From Jacaranda mimosifolia (lineage: Eukaryota; Streptophyta; Magnoliopsida; Lamiales; Bignoniaceae), in the NCBI GenBank assembly GCA_018894105.1, contig CM032129.1, positions 33,249,468 to 33,313,467 on the forward strand: DNA of 64,000 bases, read 5' to 3'. A program made the translations under genes and the position numbers. How positions within the stretch are numbered: position 1 is the first letter of the stretch; each line of letters starts with the position of its first letter. Shown here piece after piece: positions 24,605-35,526 of this stretch. The notes under the pieces are model-generated. The model was given only the letters and a program-made list of their open reading frames with translations, made no database searches and was not told the origin of the DNA.

Positions 24605-26254
24605 TTAAATTTGAACTGCTGGAAAGCCGTTGAAGGCTAATGTTGTCTGCCCTGGTGCTTGTTTCCGCAGAGGAGGGATGCTTTGTTCATTCCTGAAGAA
24701 ATTGGTGGGATCAACCCTGGTTTTCACTTGAACCAAACGATCAAAATTTCCCTTGAAATACTTCACTCCGTAAACCTTTGCTTCATTATAACGATCTGGA
24801 CCGTTGTCCGAACTACCAATGTCAATGTCTCTATAATTGAGAAATGCTTCTCTGGGATTCTGCGAAACAAATGGGGCCGTGTAATTATAGAACTCTCTGA
24901 TACTCTCTAGGTTGCTCTCGTCTGCCGCAGGACCTGTTTCGTTCCAGTTTATTAGGTACTGAATTTTGTAAATATTTCCAGCCCTGTGAGGAAATGCGAT
25001 TTGCGATTCAGGAATTTCGCTCATCCTTCCACCATAAGGATTTAACGCCATCCGTATGTTGGAGGCCGCCAATTTTCCAAATATTCCCTGCAAACCGTCC
25101 TTGGGAATTGGTGTTTTCACGTAATCAGACTTATACTTGAAGGCACTGAAAGCCGCTGGTTTTAAGTTTAACAAAGCTTCTTCTGGAGTCCCGTCAGGAA
25201 ACTGTGCCCAGTATAAGACTGATTTAATCCAGCTTATCTCTTTGCAATCCTCTTTTCTCAATCCCAATTCAGGAAAATCTGAATTCAAAAGGGAAACCAA
25301 CCTGTTGGAATCACCAAGGAACAAGGCAATGAAGGATGCGTTGACTGTTCCTTTTCCTGCAATTGGCCCCAAAGAAACCCTGACGAAGAGATCTTTATCA
25401 AATTTGTCTGCGACGTATTGCCAACGGTGAACAATATCTATTGCATTTTCTTCCCTGGAAACCAAGAAAACTGTCACCAGCGGGGGCACAGGTACTAAGT
25501 TGATTTTGTACGACAATATGACACCAAAACTAGCGCCACCACCTCCCCTGATAGCCCAGAAAAGGTCTTCTCCCATTCCTTTCCTATCAAGAATTCTCCC
25601 ATTTGCGTCAACAATCTTTGCATCAACCACATTATCCACAGAGATGCCGTATTTGCGCAGCATGTTTCCATAACCACCTCCGCTGAAATGGCCACCAACA
25701 CCGAGAGTCAGGCAAACTCCAGCCGGGAAAGCATGGACTTTGCTCTTTTCCCAAATTCTGTAATATAGTTCACCAAGCGTGGTTCCTGTCTGTGCCCACG
25801 CCGTTTTATCCTCCATGTTAATCTCAATAGATCTAAGATTGAATACATCGAGAATGACGAATGGGTTCTTGGATGTGTACGAAAGACCTTCATAATCATG
25901 GCCTCCACTTCGGATTCTCAATTCTGTTCCAGCGTTCTTGGCGCATGTTACAATTTCTTGGACTTCAGATTCTTGGAAAGGTGTCACGATTATAAATGGT
26001 TTGGGGGTTGTAGAAGTGTTGAGACGACTGTTTAAAATGCGATCTTGCAACACAGATGTGTAGTTTATGTTGTTTGTTTCGTAGATTATTTTTGCCAATT
26101 CTTCTTTTGGGATTTTACCATTTGACAGACACTGGAGAAAGGATTCCGAGGCTACAAAGGAAAAGGAATTGAGATAGTAGAACAGAAAGAGTAGAAGTTG
26201 GAGTTTGGAGAATGCTGATTGATATTCTGAAGGGAAAGAGTTATTCATAGTCAT
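24605..26254 (-). CDS. BBE5: berberine bridge enzyme-like FAD oxidoreductase
   Basis: Intronless. The start at 26254 (MTMNNSFPSEYQSAF) gives 549 residues; the frame extends seven codons upstream to 26275. Numbered from 26254, FAD attachment residues are H119 (GGHDYEG) and C181 (GVCLTLGVGG), with Leu184 as gatekeeper. Pro after the Cys, present in most copies, is Leu here. Other private changes: AWAQTGTTLG (others AWVQ.GATLG), and Gly in LGPIAG where BBE1 to BBE4 have Gln. KIQY and FLNYRDIDIG are kept. It ends EQSIPPLRKQAPG plus a tail of about 16 residues. It is close to identical to BBE6 over most of its length, so the changes around the flavin stand out. Confidence 0.95.
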   Translation of the reverse strand: MTMNNSFPSEYQSAFSKLQLLLFLFYYLNSFSFVASESFLQCLSNGKIPKEELAKIIYETNNINYTSVLQDRILNSRLNTSTTPKPFIIVTPFQESEVQEIVTCAKNAGTELRIRSGGHDYEGLSYTSKNPFVILDVFNLRSIEINMEDKTAWAQTGTTLGELYYRIWEKSKVHAFPAGVCLTLGVGGHFSGGGYGNMLRKYGISVDNVVDAKIVDANGRILDRKGMGEDLFWAIRGGGGASFGVILSYKINLVPVPPLVTVFLVSREENAIDIVHRWQYVADKFDKDLFVRVSLGPIAGKGTVNASFIALFLGDSNRLVSLLNSDFPELGLRKEDCKEISWIKSVLYWAQFPDGTPEEALLNLKPAAFSAFKYKSDYVKTPIPKDGLQGIFGKLAASNIRMALNPYGGRMSEIPESQIAFPHRAGNIYKIQYLINWNETGPAADESNLESIREFYNYTAPFVSQNPREAFLNYRDIDIGSSDNGPDRYNEAKVYGVKYFKGNFDRLVQVKTRVDPTNFFRNEQSIPPLRKQAPGQTTLAFNGFPAVQI

Positions 26255-26420
26255 TTTGTTAATGAAGAAGTGCATTTTCTTTGCTCAGCCTATTGTGCTT
26301 AAATACTTGTACCAGGAAAGGGTGATTTCAGTTTTACATATTCTTAAAATAGGATTAGTCTTATAGAAATCTAGTACAAATGATTCAACCCGTGTAACCA
26401 TTCTTCTTGGTCAAAATTTG

Positions 26421-28337
26421 TTGTTGCAATTTGCACCGGGGATTGGCGCATGGTCCAAATTGATCAATTTGGATTTTGACATGTCTAAATAAACATCCAT
26501 ATTTGACGGGCTTACGAGATAAGTTTCATCAACTGATGTTTGGATAAGTTTCAATAACTGACCTTTGGATAACCTTTAGTAGCTGACTTTTGGATAAGCT
26601 TCGTTAGCTGATATTCGGATAAGCTTCATCAACTGACCTTTAGATGAGCCAAATGGTATCTTCCTCATTAAGAAAAGAAGATAGCTTCTTTATGAAGCCT
26701 CACCTCGCCCTTATAAACAGGGGTCTAAGGTTTTAAAGCGGGATATACGAGAGACAAACGAGAGGTTCAGAATTCTCAATATCCTTTCCAAATCTCTATA
26801 ATACTTTTTGGGCAATCACCTAGAAAGCCAAAGTCTTGGAATGTGAAAAGAATAACAGAGTGCTTTGGTAGTTGAGGGTGGTCGAATCCCACAAAATAAA
26901 TTCTTACTCTAAAGATGTAATTTGTAATAAGTGGTGAGTAGGGTCATATTCTATAGGAACTGGTAACTTTTATTTCTTTCAAGTTTACTAAATAAAATAA
27001 AATAAAAGGGGGAATTTTTATGAAAACAAAGACCTAGAATCTTAAAAGTAAATAAATCACAAATAAAATAAGGAATCAATAAGAATGAAATCTAGGCTAA
27101 GGTAAAATCTCAGTTTGGCTCTTAGACTTGATCATTGATGCAAAAACAAATTCCTCTTTTCTTCAATAGACCGGTTGTAGTTATTCGAACGCCCTAATAA
27201 TCAATCTCTCGTTATTATCTCGATAACTAAGACAAGCTCGTCAGTTATTTTCCTTGCCAATAAACAACCCTAAAAAAACACTCATAAGATTTAATTTATC
27301 AACTGCATTGCAAACTAAAGAGACCCAACCCCGGCCAACAGACACACACACGCATGGTTCATTTAGACTAGATTATTTATCCACATTAACATAAATCATG
27401 CATATTACCACACATAATTATGTTATTTGCCACAAATATTAGAACAATTAAATATTTACGGATTTATATTCTAATTGACAGAACAAATATTCTAAGCTAT
27501 CAAATTTGGGCTCTAAATTCAATAAACCCGAATACTCGTAATGAAAACAGAAGATAAATAAATACTCAAGAAATAAGGAAAACGAATTAAATCATTTAGA
27601 TCTCACAAATATTGAAGAAATCAAACTTCGATAATCCCTTAAGCTAAAGCAAGAGTTTAGCAACTCATGGAAAAAAGAAAACGCAGGAAACTAAAAATAT
27701 GCTGAACAAAAGAATGAAAAGCTTCTTATGAAAGATACCTAGTTCCATATAAATAGCCTACTATTCCTAATGCAACTGGGAGACTAACAAGAGTCCTACC
27801 AGAGTAGGAAAACTCAAATTATCCTAATTAAAGAAATAGAAATTAAAATATTCCAAATATATACAACTGCCAAAATAGATTGAATGCTTCCAAAATCAAA
27901 TTTGCATAATAGTCTTGGGAAGCAAAATACGCTCGCACTCAAATTATTTTCTTCTCCCATTCCTCGTCTCCTCGGGAATGTGATCTTTGCTCCAAGCATG
28001 TCAAGTACTCGATTTTCAACTGCACTTAGCTTGAACTTTCAATTTGCTTCACAAAATAGAAAATTAAAATTAAAACCCATCAATTAAGCATTTTTACTAT
28101 TAATCATAAGGGAAAATTATACGAATTAAAAGATAAAAATGCAACTTAACAGTAGTAATCTACAAAAGTGAGGAAACTCTGTCAAAGTACAAAAAAAGGG
28201 AGATAAATACGTGGTATACAGAACTAGAGGCTAGTAGCCAAGTTGAATCCAATTTATTCCGCTGTTGTCTAGCTAACAGGTATGTTTTTTGTCCATCCAC
28301 ATTAACTATGTGTTAATTAGTGTGCTTATCTTCCAAC
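26421..28337. mobile_element. LTR-like insertion specific to unit b, with 25-bp tandem repeats
   Basis: Unit c shows the empty site (caaaatttgcaataaat), whereas unit b has atttg on both sides (26416-26420 and 28338-28342) of 1,917 extra bases. The ends are TGTTG...CAACA-like, as in LTRs. Inside are five 25-bp tandem units starting gataag, at 26518, 26543, 26568, 26593 and 26618. A TATA-box context follows (cccttataaacaggg, about 26710-26724). No reverse transcriptase or gag frame was seen, so a large solo LTR or a non-autonomous element is most likely. Confidence 0.6.
26518..26642. repeat. Five-copy 25-bp tandem repeat
   Basis: Units begin gataag or gataac at exact 25-bp steps and carry a core like catcaactgacctttg. 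They sit upstream of the TATA-like box in the LTR-like insertion, the usual place for enhancer repeats in a U3 region. Confidence 0.85.
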
Positions 28338-28679
28338 ATTTGCAATAAATTATGACAATATTAAGATGATTATATGTCATTTGAAGAATGAAAAGGTAAA
28401 ATTGCATCTAGATTACCAATTTTAACATAATATTATCCAAAATATTTCAAGCACATTTTCATAATTTTTGTGTAATACAGACTATATATGAAAATATATA
28501 GTTAAGAAGCTCTTTATTTACAAACATAACAGATATTAGGTGCATCAAGAGATTATTGTGTCTGTTGCGGAATTCAAACATCATATGAACATACATGAAG
28601 AATTTTAAGTGTAATAAATTATAAAATATCAATTTGCAGACTAACACAAGAAGAATTATATTACTGACAAGACGCTCAC

Positions 28680-28712
28680 ACACACACACACGCATATATA
28701 TATATATATATC
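28680..28712. repeat. (CA)n-(TA)n microsatellite
   Basis: About seven CA units, a short interruption and about nine TA units in noncoding DNA upstream of BBE5. Confidence 0.8.
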
Positions 28713-29304
28713 AAAATTAAATATTGTTTTACCATAATAATATTTTTTGTAAATTTAATAATGAAAAAAATTAATTTTTAAATTACACCATAGGTTATTA
28801 ATGATAAATATATAGTATTTTAATTATCACTATTGACATCCAACGATATATTCATAGAACAAATTTAGCGACAAAAAATTGCCATTATAATCTATAACAA
28901 GTCTTTCGTTATAATTCTAATTATTAGTGGTACATATATATAGTGAAAACCAATGTCATCAAAGTCATAAGCAAAATCTTGTAATGAAATGTAGTGAAAA
29001 TTTTGTTGTCACTAGATTTACTCTAAATGTATAATTAAATGTCATTAATTAGTGACAAGTAAAATAATATTCATTTGTCATTAATAATCAACAGTGCAAC
29101 TTAAAAATTATTTCTTCTCGTTGTTAGGTTTACAAAATTTATTACTACGGATAAATAATAGTTATTATCAATACATAGATATCTAATTTATTTGGTAATA
29201 TTACTTAATATTTTAATTAAAACATTCCATAAGTTTACCAAAGTTATATTAGTAATTTAGATAGAAATTTTTTAAAGGATATTAAGAATTATTAAAATGT
29301 CATT

Positions 29305-29750
29305 TATAATGTCCCATCTCACATAGGTCAAATGCTAAAAAAGTAACCATCATAGAAATTTTAACTAAAGAACTCATGTACATTCATGAGATATTTCTTT
29401 TGAGCAAATTGATTATAGTTCAATTTCAAAATGCACTAAACAGGTTTGGAGACGATTCTTGCATCTAGAGACTCACAAGCCTAGGGTGTAATATATGGTA
29501 GCACACCCTATTATTAGCCAGAGTATTATGAACTAAGTGGTATATGGGACAAAGTGTTATGTATGTGGGTGCCACCTTTTGAACTTGCGAGACAAAGTAC
29601 TACACACGCACGAGCCACCTCTAGAATTTTAATGCTTAGCAACGAATAATGAACTATGTCACATTGTGATAAGGATGTTCCGCTTTACAAGAGGGATGAT
29701 TGTGATATCTCATCCCACATAAACTAAATATTAAAAGAGTAACTGTAGAC
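29305..29750. mobile_element. Decayed TRIM element in unit b
   Basis: This is the counterpart of the TRIM at 34688-35275. The left repeat starts after tcatt at 29300-29304, and a second repeat starts at 29701 (tgtgatatctcatcc). The second repeat has lost most of its interior, ending near 29750 before attaaatttg. Confidence 0.65.
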
Positions 29751-29754
29751 ATAT

Positions 29755-30217
29755 TAAATTTGAACAAATTGAGAAGTAACATGTGTAAAATAATATTAGA
29801 TGTTAATTTAAATTTTCTATTTTTATTTTGAAATTTATTAAATTTAATTTCAAAATATAAATAATTAATTTTAATTAATACTCTGACATTTATTTTATAT
29901 TTAAATCAATATTGACAAGTGTCAAAGATGAATTATCTGTGTCTATGGACCAATCAAATAAAAAATATTTGATGTTATCTCTTAATACTTGATATTATCT
30001 CTTAATAGTTGATATTATCTCTTGATATTTAATATTATCTTATCAAAAAGATAACTATCAAAAAAATTCAAGTCAATGTAGAAGCCTCTCATCAAGCATG
30101 TATATAAAAGGGGTGATTAAAGCTCACTCAACACACAACAAAAGTTCTAGCAAATAGAAAAAACTTTGAAGGAGTTCAACAATTCTCTCAAACGAATTCA
30201 AGGATATTCATCGCGTT
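29755..30217 (+). mobile_element. Possible LTR remnant between units b and c
   Basis: A block with no counterpart in the other units. It contains three imperfect copies of ttgatattatctcttaata (about 29970-30035) and a strong TATA context, gtatataaaaggggtg, at about 30100-30115. It is followed by a leader-like CAA-rich stretch. The layout resembles a U3-R region of an LTR. Borders are uncertain. Confidence 0.4.
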
Positions 30218-31305
30218 CAAGACAATAGCATATTATTACTTCATAACACGGTTTAGATCCTAAAAAATATTGTTGATTCTTCACTTGAAAATTTCAAATT
30301 CTTTTTAACGGAATCCATTATCCTTCCTTAGAATTGCGAAAAAGTGACCTGAATGGAAGTAAATGCATAGTTACCGAATTCGTAGTACTTTAAATATGCG
30401 GTACATGTATGTAATATATAATAAGTATGTTATTTTATTTTAAATATGATACGTTGAGATAAATTTAGTTGGTACGCTCTTTTGGTATGAGGTGCGTTTG
30501 AATAATTTAGTTAGTATACTTTTAATATAATTTTTTTAAAAAAGTTAAAAATTATATTAAAAAAATTATATAAACTTAAAATGGAAACGTTCACATCAAT
30601 TGTATTGCAATAATAAAACTTATATAATTTGTGGAAAGCTACTTGGTTATCATAATAATTATATTAATTCTGAGCTAATAGAGTAATACTTTAAAGGAAA
30701 GTTGATGACCGATCAAATAAATGTCGATTCTTCAAAGCAAAATTATTTAATACTTGCAAAGATAAAAGTCTCTATTTTCTCAGACTCGAAATATAAAACT
30801 AAGAAGCACTCTTATTAGATTAAGACTTATAGATATGGTAACTCTACTTGGAACAATCCAGTTTCCATATATAGGAGTATTTGTAAAAGTACCAATTCTC
30901 GATACTCGGAGTAAGAGAGAGAAATAGGTAACTATGAGTAAATACACAAGTTAAGTTTGGTGTGTGCATTTCTTAGAACATCCTACTTAGTAAATAATTT
31001 TGGGGTCAAATTGAGCAAAATGTCTCTTGTACAGACAGATTCAGAAGTAGGAGATAGATATTCAAATTCTGTTTAAAAGGTTTTCAATTATAAACAACAT
31101 ATAATTACAGGATTTCATATTAGTGTTTCAATGGTCCTGTTAATAGACGTATACACGTAAACATGATTACGGGTTGGATCAATGATAAAAGGGACTTGAA
31201 TAGTGATCCAAGAGAAACAGTGAAATACATTTTTTCTTAAATTTCAAAGAAATTCAAACTGCTGGAAAGCCGTTGAAAACTAATGTTGTCTGCGTGTCCT
31301 GGTGC

Positions 31306-32895
31306 TTATCTCTGTAGAGGAGGGATGCTTTGTTCATTCCTGAAGAAGTTGGTGGGATCAACCCTGGTTTTCACTTGAACTAGCCGATCAAAATTGCCCT
31401 TGAAATACTTCACCCCGTAGACCTTTGCTTCATTATAACGATCTGGACCGTTGTCCGAACTACCAATGTCAATGTCTCTATAATTGAGAAAAGCTTCTCT
31501 GGGATTCTGCGAAACAAATTGAGCAGTGTAATTATGGAACTCTCTGATACTATCTATGTTGCTCTTGTCTACAGCAGGTCCCGTTTCATTCCAGTTTATT
31601 AAGTACTGAATTTTGTAAATATTTCCGGCCCTGTGAGGAAATGCGATTTGCGATTCTGGAATTTCGCTCATCCTTCCACCATAAGGATTTAACGCCATCC
31701 GTATGCTGGAAGCAGCCAATTTTCCAAATATTCCCTGCAAACCGTCCTTGGGGATTGGTGTTTTCACGTAATCGGACTTATACTTGAAGGCACTGGAAGC
31801 CGCTGGTTTTAAGTTTAACAAAGCTTCTTCTGGAGTCCCGTCAGGAAACTGTGCCCAGTATAAGACTGATTTAATCCAGCTTATCTCTTTGCAATCCTCT
31901 TTTCTCAATCCCAATTCAGGAAAATCTGAATTCAAAAGAGAAACCAACCTGTTGGAATCACCAAGGAACAAGGCAATAAAGGATGCGTTGACTGTTCCTT
32001 TTCCTGCAATTGGCCGTAAAGAAACCCTGACGAAGAGATCTTTATCAAATTTGTCTGCGACGTATTGCCAACGGTGAACAACATCTATTGCATTTTTTTC
32101 CCTGGAAACCAAGAAAACTGTCACCAGCGGGGGCACAGGTACTAAGTTGATTTTGTACGACAATATGACACCAAAACTAGCGCCACCACCTCCCCTGATA
32201 GCCCAGAAAAGGTCTTCTCCCATTCCTTTCCTATCAAGAATTCTCCCATTTGCGTCAACAATCTTTGCATCAACCACATTATCCACAGAGATGCCATATT
32301 TGCGCAGCATGTTTCCATAGCCCCCTCCGCTGAAATACCCACCAACACCTACAGTCGGGCAAACTCCAGCCGGGAAAGCATGGACTTTGCTCTTTTCCCA
32401 AATTCTGTAATATAGTTGACCAAGAGTGGCTCCTGTTTGTACCCAGGCCATTTTATCCTCCATGTTAATCTCAATAGATCTAAGATTGAATACATCGAGA
32501 ATGACGAATGGGTTCTTGGATGTGTACGAAAGACCTTCATAATCATGGCCTCCACTTCGGATTCTCAATTCTGTCCCAGCATTCTTGGCGCATTTTACAA
32601 TTTCTTGGACTTCAGATTCTTGGAAAGGTGTCACAATTATAAATGGTTTGGGGGTTGTTGAAGTGTTGAGACGACTATTTAAAATGCGATCTTGCAACAC
32701 AGATGTGTAGTTTATATTGTTTGGTTCGTAGATTATTTTTGCCAATTCTTCTTTTGGGATTTTTCCATTTGACAGACATTGGAGAAAGGATTCTGAGGCT
32801 ACAAAGGAAAAGGAATTGAGATAGCAGAATAGAAAGAGCAGAAACTGCAGCCTGGAGAATGCTGATCGATATCCTGACTGGAAAGAGTTATTCAT
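31306..32895 (-). CDS. BBE6: berberine bridge enzyme-like FAD oxidoreductase
   Basis: Intronless. The start at 32895 (MNNSFQSGYRSAF) gives 529 residues; the frame extends nine codons further to 32922. Numbered from 32895, FAD residues are H117 and C179 (GVCPTVGVGG), and the gatekeeper is Val182, unlike the Leu in its near twin BBE5. Tyr187 replaces the His of GGHFSGGG, which all but BBE8 keep. Arg sits in LRPIAG where BBE5 has Gly and BBE1 to BBE4 have Gln. KIQY and FLNYRDIDIG are present. The protein stops at EQSIPPLQR: a TAA replaces the GAA of BBE3, so the C-terminal extension of BBE3 and BBE5 is missing although its DNA is still visible downstream. Confidence 0.95.
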   Translation of the reverse strand: MNNSFQSGYRSAFSRLQFLLFLFCYLNSFSFVASESFLQCLSNGKIPKEELAKIIYEPNNINYTSVLQDRILNSRLNTSTTPKPFIIVTPFQESEVQEIVKCAKNAGTELRIRSGGHDYEGLSYTSKNPFVILDVFNLRSIEINMEDKMAWVQTGATLGQLYYRIWEKSKVHAFPAGVCPTVGVGGYFSGGGYGNMLRKYGISVDNVVDAKIVDANGRILDRKGMGEDLFWAIRGGGGASFGVILSYKINLVPVPPLVTVFLVSREKNAIDVVHRWQYVADKFDKDLFVRVSLRPIAGKGTVNASFIALFLGDSNRLVSLLNSDFPELGLRKEDCKEISWIKSVLYWAQFPDGTPEEALLNLKPAASSAFKYKSDYVKTPIPKDGLQGIFGKLAASSIRMALNPYGGRMSEIPESQIAFPHRAGNIYKIQYLINWNETGPAVDKSNIDSIREFHNYTAQFVSQNPREAFLNYRDIDIGSSDNGPDRYNEAKVYGVKYFKGNFDRLVQVKTRVDPTNFFRNEQSIPPLQR

Positions 32896-33218
32896 GGCTA
32901 TTTTGTTGATAGAGAAATGCATGCCTTTTTTAGCTCAGCCTACCGTGCTTTAAATACTTGTACAGGAAAGTGTGATTTCAGCTTTTACAGATTCTTAGAA
33001 TAGGATTATTCTTACAAAAATTTAGCACAGATAATTCAACCTGTGTCCTGTGCAACCATTCTTCTATGGACAAAATTTGCAATAAATTATGACAGTATTA
33101 AGATGATAATCTGTCATTTGAAGAAAGGAGAGGTAAAATTTTATCTAGATTGCCAATTTTAACATAATATTACCCAAAATATTTCAAGCATATTTTCATA
33201 ATTTTTGTGTAATACAGA

Positions 33219-33905
33219 CTATATATTGTCATACTTAATATTAATTAGTGCTAATAATACATAAATTATTATTGGTTAACTATATAACTAATATACTTAA
33301 ATATCGTTATTGTTGGTTGACTATATAACTAATATACTTAAATGTTGGTTGACTATATAGCTAATATATTTAAATGTCATTATTAATATTGGTTGACTAT
33401 ATAACGCAACTAATATATAACTAATTTACTATTGTTAGTTGACTATATAATTAATATACTTAAATGCCATTATTAATATTAATTAGTGATAATAATCAAT
33501 TATAAAGCTAATTGTTAATTAAAAATTATGATATTTGTTTGATTTTTTCCCTTTTAGTGAAATTATATAGTTCCTATATTAATTAAAAAATATGTATTTA
33601 TATAAGTTAACGGCTTCGCATATTTGGATATTCATAAATGGATATTCAAATAATGATCTTCGATATGAATATAAAAAAAAAATTCAAATACAGATAATTT
33701 TTATCAAATATGGATACATCTAAATAATTATAATTAAATACGGGTATATTCGAGTTCGACCGATATTTGACGGATACGAAATCGGATCATGCATAAATAT
33801 CCATCGAATCCGTATCCGTATTCGTATATGAATATTCGAAAAGTTAATTAGATACGAATATAAAAACAATGTGTCCAATCTGTTTAATATTCATTTACAC
33901 CCGTA
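33219..33905. mobile_element. Unit-c-specific insertion of a dispersed AT-rich element
   Basis: Unit b (around 28484) runs straight through where unit c has about 690 extra bases between actatatat and tatatagttaagaag. The insert begins with about five imperfect 30-60 bp repeats around ttggttgactatataactaa. It then has gaatacggata-type motifs and ends tattcatttacaccc. The same motifs occur in the opposite orientation in the element at 45889-46713, so the two belong to one family. Confidence 0.65.
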
Positions 33906-34687
33906 TATATATAGTTAAGAAGCTTTTTATTTACAAACATAACAGATATTGTGTGCATCAAGAGATTATGGTGTCAAGTACCGAATAAACATAATATAAA
34001 CATACATGGAAAATTTTAAGTGTAATAAATTATGACATATCAATTTGCAGCCTTACACGAGAAAAATTACATTAATGACAAGATATCATCTGGCAACTTA
34101 AAAATTGTCACTAATTCACACAATAATAATTTTGTAAATTTAGTAATGAGTTTTAAATTGTACCATAGATTAGTAATAATGATAAATTTATAGTATTTTA
34201 ATTATCACTTATTGACATCTGATAATATATTCGTAAAACAATTTAGTGACAAAAAATTGCCCCTATAATCTATAACAAGTCTTTGGTTATTACTCTGATT
34301 ATTAGTGGTGCATATACAATGAAAACTAAAGTCATAACCAAAGTAATCAAAGTCATAACCAAAATCTTATAATAAATTATAGTGAAAATTTATTGTCACT
34401 AGATTTACTCTAAATATATACTTAAATATCATTAGTGTCAACTAAAATACTACAATTTGTCATTAATAACCAATGGTGCAACTTAAAAATTAATTCTTGT
34501 CGCTATTAAGTTTACAAATGTTATTACTATGGATAAAACAATATTTATTATTGATACGTAGAAATTTAATTAATTTGGTAATATTACTTGGTATTTTAAT
34601 TAAAACATTCCATAAGTTTACCAAAGTTATCTTAGAAATTTACATAGAAATTTTTGAATGGATATAAAGAATTATTGAAGTATCATT

Positions 34688-35275
34688 CATAATGTCCATC
34701 TTACATGGGCTAAAAGCTAAAAAAGTAACTATAATAAAAGTTTTACTAAAAAATCGATATGCATTTATGGGATATTTCTTTTGGGTAAATTGATCATAAT
34801 TCAATTTCAAGATGCACTCAACGGGTTTAGAGACGATTCTCTCATCCAAAGGCTCGTGAGCCTAGGGCGTGATAAATGGTAAGAGACCCTATCATTAGCT
34901 AGAATATTATGAGCTAGCTAAGTACTACATGTGTGGGAACCATCTCTTGAACTTGCTGGACAAAGTACTATACACAGAAGCCACATCTTGAGTTTATAGG
35001 AGCCACATCTAGAATTTCAATGCTTGGTAACTAATATTAGACTATGTCACACTATGATAAGGACTTTGGCTTTGAAGGAGGGATGATTGTAATGTCTTAT
35101 CCCACATGGACTAAATACTAAAAGAGTAACTAATATACAAGTTTTGACTAAAGAACTCATGTGCATCTATTGAATATTTTTTTGGGCAAATCAATTACGA
35201 CCCAATATCAAGATGCACTTTATGGACTCTAAGGCAATTCTTGTATCTATAAGCTCACGAGCTCGGAGCGTGACA
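34688..35275 (+). mobile_element. TRIM retroelement with two LTRs and 5-bp target duplication
   Basis: Direct terminal repeats lie at 34688-34874 and 35088-35275 (each about 187 bp, starting with taatgtc-type sequence and ending gcgtgaca/gcgtgata). The whole is flanked by tcatt at 34683-34687 and 35276-35280. Just inside the left repeat is aatggtaagagac, similar to the usual primer-binding site tggtatcagagc for initiator tRNA-Met. A purine-rich gaaggagggatga precedes the right repeat. The size (588 bp) and lack of coding capacity fit a terminal-repeat retrotransposon in miniature. Confidence 0.8.
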
Positions 35276-35526
35276 TCATTAAATTTGATTGCCTAACATT
35301 TTTTATGATGTAAAAATCAAGAAATTCACAATGTTGAGCAAAATTTATTTTAAAAATTTTAAAAATTAGTTAAATTTACTTCTATATGAAATTAGTATAA
35401 TATATGAATTATACATTTAAAAATTAATTTAACATGTGCATGGTATGAGGCAAATGCTAGTATACAATATTACAGATCATATTTATTTTAGGTGGGATTT
35501 GTTACATGGCAGTACATGATTGGTTG

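Larger units (their letters stand above)
23563..29750. repeat. Duplication unit b (carries BBE5)
   Basis: Collinear with unit c (30218-35275): 3' flank, gene, promoter, upstream DNA and a TRIM element all match in order. It differs from unit c by an extra insertion at 26421-28337. Similarity is high in the gene and lower in the flanks. Confidence 0.85.
30218..35275. repeat. Duplication unit c (carries BBE6)
   Basis: Begins caagacaatagca and matches unit b from 23563 onward through the gene and upstream DNA to the TRIM. Compared with unit b it lacks the 26421-28337 insertion and has its own insertion at about 33219-33905. Confidence 0.85.

Noticed and set aside
24659..24910. Plus-strand open frames opposite the BBE genes (also at 17766, 25137, 31784, 39442, 44811, 50626)
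   Set aside because: They are antisense shadows of conserved minus-strand coding sequence; the minus-strand proteins carry the family motifs.
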